A DNA stretch of 64,000 nucleotides from Carex sylvatica (Eukaryota; Streptophyta; Magnoliopsida; Poales; Cyperaceae), in assembly GCA_964058845.1 (NCBI GenBank), contig CAXKVR010000138.1:186001-250000 (forward strand), read 5' to 3'. Both the position numbers and the translations under genes were made by a program. Shown one piece after another: positions 61,452 to 64,000 of this stretch. The notes under the pieces were generated by a model that did not search any database, was not told where the DNA came from, and worked only from the letters and a program-made list of their open reading frames with translations. The stretch's first letter is position 1. Each line of letters starts with the position of its first letter.

Positions 61452-61582
61452 GGGATATGAACTCCTCTCTCCACCGATTCCCTCCGTTCCAGCGATTGCA
61501 ATTGCACTCGTCTTTAAAAAAGCACCGATCAAACCAATACAAGCGTGCCAGCATAGCATCTTTCGGGGAACGAGCGACGACT

Positions 61583-62700
61583 ATGAAGCCCCAAACCTCC
61601 CTCTTCTCTGGCCATGCTTGCGGCGGCGGTCTCCTGCTCCTCTTCTCCTTCTTCTTAATTATCCAGTGTCAATGCCATGCTCACTACTCTCAGCCTCTCC
61701 GATTCGCGCAGAGGCTGATCCGCGACCTCAACCTCCTTCCTTCCATCCCACAAGATCAAGATCAAACTCAAGATGCCGCTTCCTTTGTGGGAGATGACGC
61801 CGATTCCAATCGGACTCCTCGCCTGGTCGAAAAGCGGATCCATCTCCCTATTTTAGGTGATAGCGGCACCAATGCATCAGTCCATGAGCTTGGCCACCAT
61901 GCCGGTTACTATAAACTTCAACACACTCATGCTGCCAAGTACTTATCTTTTCTTTCTCTTTTAATTTCTGATTGTTTTTTCCTCTATATTGTTAGGATTA
62001 GAAATGCTTCGGGGTTCAATTTTAGCATCTGATACACTTATTTTCTAACGGCAAGTCCGGCACAATTGAAATATTAATCACTGGGAAAACCGCTTTTCTT
62101 TAGTGTCTGTTGCATATTGCACTGCCTTATTCAATTTTAGGATTGCCAAGATGTGTTGAAAATTTACATAAGACATAAGCTAATGAGTATATCTAGTGAC
62201 AAATCAACATGAGGTCTCCAGTATTGTGGCCAGTTACAATCTTTCAAATTAATAAATTTAGTGACAAACAATGACCTTGACTAGTTTGTTACATGGGGCA
62301 AGTCAATGAAATTCTAGAAAAAAGGAAGTGCAGATTATAGATATATTGAAATAGTAAATCTCAATAATTGAAAATAATGCTTGTTTCCTTGCATCTTTGA
62401 TTATAAGTCTTTCATGATATTTTAAGTCATTGTATATTTAAAATCTGAGAACAGTATGATGTCAAAAGGGCATGACCTTCGCAGGTCAATTGGAAAGCAA
62501 TTGTTGAATTTAATTTTGCAATAATTCACAGGATGTTCTACTTCTTCTTTGAATCCCGAGGGAAAAGCAGTGATCCTGTTGTCATTTGGCTGACAGGCGG
62601 TCCCGGTTGCAGCAGTGAGTTGGCACTTTTCTACGAGAATGGTCCTTTCAAAATTTCAGATGACTTGTCTCTTGTGTGGAATGACTATGGCTGGGATAAG
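61583..62700 (+). CDS. Serine carboxypeptidase-like protein, first two exons (partial)
   Basis: Exon 1 (61583-61938) and exon 2 (62532-62700) join in phase at AA|G. The protein starts MKPQTSLFSG and has a hydrophobic signal peptide core (LLLLFSFFLIIQC, residues about 17-32), a propeptide-like segment, then HELGHHAGYYKLQHTHAAK, MFYFFFESRGKSSDPVVIW, LTGGPGCSSELALFYENGPF and SLVWNDYGWDK. GGPGCSSE is the substrate/oxyanion motif of the S10 family; the catalytic Ser, Asp and His lie in exons outside the window. The sequence is closest in style to the vacuolar carboxypeptidase III group (Arabidopsis SCPL47-49). The intron after 62700 runs past 64000. Upstream in-frame ATG at 61457 exists, but the signal peptide starts at 61583. 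Secretory or vacuolar location is inferred. Confidence 0.92.
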
Positions 62701-64000
62701 GTATGTATCTGCCTGATATGTTTTCTGTAAGAGTAAAATAATGTTTCTTCTTAGATTATTGCCATGAAACAACAAATGGTCTATCATGATAAAAAAAAAT
62801 TTCCCCTTATATGAACAAATGATGGATAGTAGATAAATGCTGAATAGTGTAAATCTTTACCCACCCACAATTAACATAGCCCTCCAAAATATACAATTTG
62901 CTTTACTGGATTACTGATCTACACATAACATAGTAACATACATAAGCATCCTCCCAGCTCTATTAAGCTGTAATATTTCACAACTTGGGACAGAAAACGT
63001 GCATGAAGTACCCATCCTTATGACGGAGAGAATTGTGCATGCAACTATAAGGTGATGATTGTGACAGATGAGTCAACAAATAGTGCCATTCAAAAAACCT
63101 GGAGATGTAGCATTTGTAACGTAATAATGAATATATTGTAGATGCCTCTAATGGCAGTTAGAAGCAGTACCACCTCCAAGGGTAACCTCATACTTTATGC
63201 CCATACGCCCGAGTTTGAAGTCATCATCATTCAAGCATTTTTGTTTCTGTAATTTATATGTGTCCAAGCACTATAGAGAATCCATCGCTACATTCTTCTC
63301 CTTTTGAGTGGTTATATGGTTCTCGTTTGTTTGGTTCACACCACTGGCAAGTTTGTCATTGCCATGGTTACTATTTGCATACGCAGGGATATTGCAAGAT
63401 TTGATATGGTTTAGGATGTTGTCCATGGTGTTAAACCATAAGGAACTTGAAGTGTATTGTTGTAAAAGAACAAACTGTTTATAATTTGAGGAGAAATAGG
63501 TCTTGTATTGTCCATTAGTGCATCCAATTTTAGTAGGTAGGTCACTCGGACTCTTCTGGTTCTCCAGGTTCCAATAGGTTAAGTGAGGCACACATCTCGT
63601 GCAGGCCTATTTCATCCAAAATCTCACCGAGTCTGTCGGTAAATGTGAAAAAATGTTATCAATAAAATCAAGAGAACTGTAGCTTTTCTAGGTGAATATT
63701 AGTGTATATGCCCTCGAAAATCTCACCGAGTCTGTCGATACATGTGAAAAATTGTTATCAATCAAATCAAGAGAAATGTAGGTTATCCTAGGTGAATATC
63801 AGTGTCAAAAATATCACCAAGTCTGTCGGTGAATATTTCTCGGTTAAGTGAGGCACACTATGTTACTTCATTAAATCTGCCTTATTTGACCCCAAAACAT
63901 GAAATTAGTGTACATTCATTATGATAGTTAAAATTTGCAGCCCCATTCCTGCATTTTTGTACAAGAAAAATATCAAAGGTTGACAATTTTCTGTATTAAT
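62701..64000 (+). other. Intron 2 of the SCPL gene (open at window end)
   Basis: Donor GTATGT at 62701. No segment matching the next expected family block (VDQPTGTGFSYS-like) is present up to 64000, so the intron exceeds 1.3 kb. The minus-strand frame 63591-63271 has no recognised domain. Confidence 0.6.
63618..63840. repeat. 99-bp tandem repeat, about 2.3 copies
   Basis: Units start AAAATCTCACCGAGTCTGTC at 63618 and 63717. A third partial unit (ATATCACCAAGTCTGTCGGT) starts near 63808. It lies in the SCPL intron. Confidence 0.9.

Noticed and set aside
63271..63591. Minus-strand 106-codon frame in the SCPL intron
   Set aside because: Suggestive of a retroelement-style composition but no block I can name; not supported.
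1..64000. CRISPR arrays, operons, bacterial-type systems
   Set aside because: Tandem repeats present are contiguous or degenerate, without unique spacers; all gene models are spliced plant genes.

Overview
This is a 64 kb piece of a flowering-plant nuclear genome. Evidence: GT-AG introns throughout, plant-type gene families, a plant telomere-type heptamer, and plant-type mobile elements (L1-like LINEs, hAT, Mutator-like and Tourist-like MITEs, Copia and Ty3 fragments, tRNA-derived SINEs). The DNA is strongly AT-rich. I cannot assign the species or decide monocot versus eudicot.

Four genes look intact as far as the window shows, all on the + strand. (1) 10900-15951: a five-exon gene for a SAWADEE-domain protein of 526 residues, the chromatin-reader fold known from the RNA-directed DNA methylation factor SHH1. 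(2) 33417-36452: a twelve-coding-exon UDP-glucuronic acid decarboxylase (UDP-xylose synthase) of 355 residues, probably the soluble type. (3) 48256-50843: a six-exon ACT-domain-repeat protein of 422 residues, ACR9/ACR10-like. (4) 61583 to beyond the right edge: the first two exons of a serine carboxypeptidase-like gene. A fifth gene, a glyoxalase/VOC-family member at 6124-5142 on the - strand, is a frameshifted pseudogene with a MITE in its intron. The neighbours share no pathway; this is ordinary plant gene order with large repeat-filled gaps.

Much of the rest is mobile DNA, and many insertions can be bounded by target-site duplications (TSDs). Main groups: (a) a Mutator-type palindromic MITE family sharing a core with TGGAGACCAAATTTTA, at 2334, 2786, 3205, 5509, 12589 and 37224, three of them with 9-bp TSDs; (b) long-inverted-repeat Mutator-type elements with ends like GGGGAAATTTCATGTAT at 23050, 28547, 46758 and 55188; (c) short non-autonomous hAT elements with 8-bp TSDs, plus one 2.3 kb hAT with a decayed transposase (23563-25874); (d) two L1-type LINE copies with TSDs (6540-8319 and about 38281-38849) and a LINE fragment split by a Tourist MITE (18760-19255); (e) Tourist/Harbinger-like elements with 3-bp TSDs; (f) tRNA-derived SINEs, a solo LTR, and Copia and Ty3 remnants.

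By region: 0-5 kb repeats and MITEs; 5-6.1 kb VOC pseudogene; 6.5-8.3 kb LINE; 10.7-16 kb SAWADEE gene with three insertions in intron 2; 17.7-31.2 kb dense nested elements; 32.7-36.7 kb UXS; 37-47.4 kb MITEs, a LINE tail and a hAT cluster; 47.8-50.9 kb ACR gene; 51-61 kb sparse elements and tandem repeats; 61.5 kb onward SCPL gene. I found no evidence of a new multi-gene system. The notable items are the nested-insertion stratigraphy, a telomere-like tract at a LINE 5' junction, a 1 kb foldback, and a candidate RdDM-reader gene that carries silencing-prone elements in its own intron.
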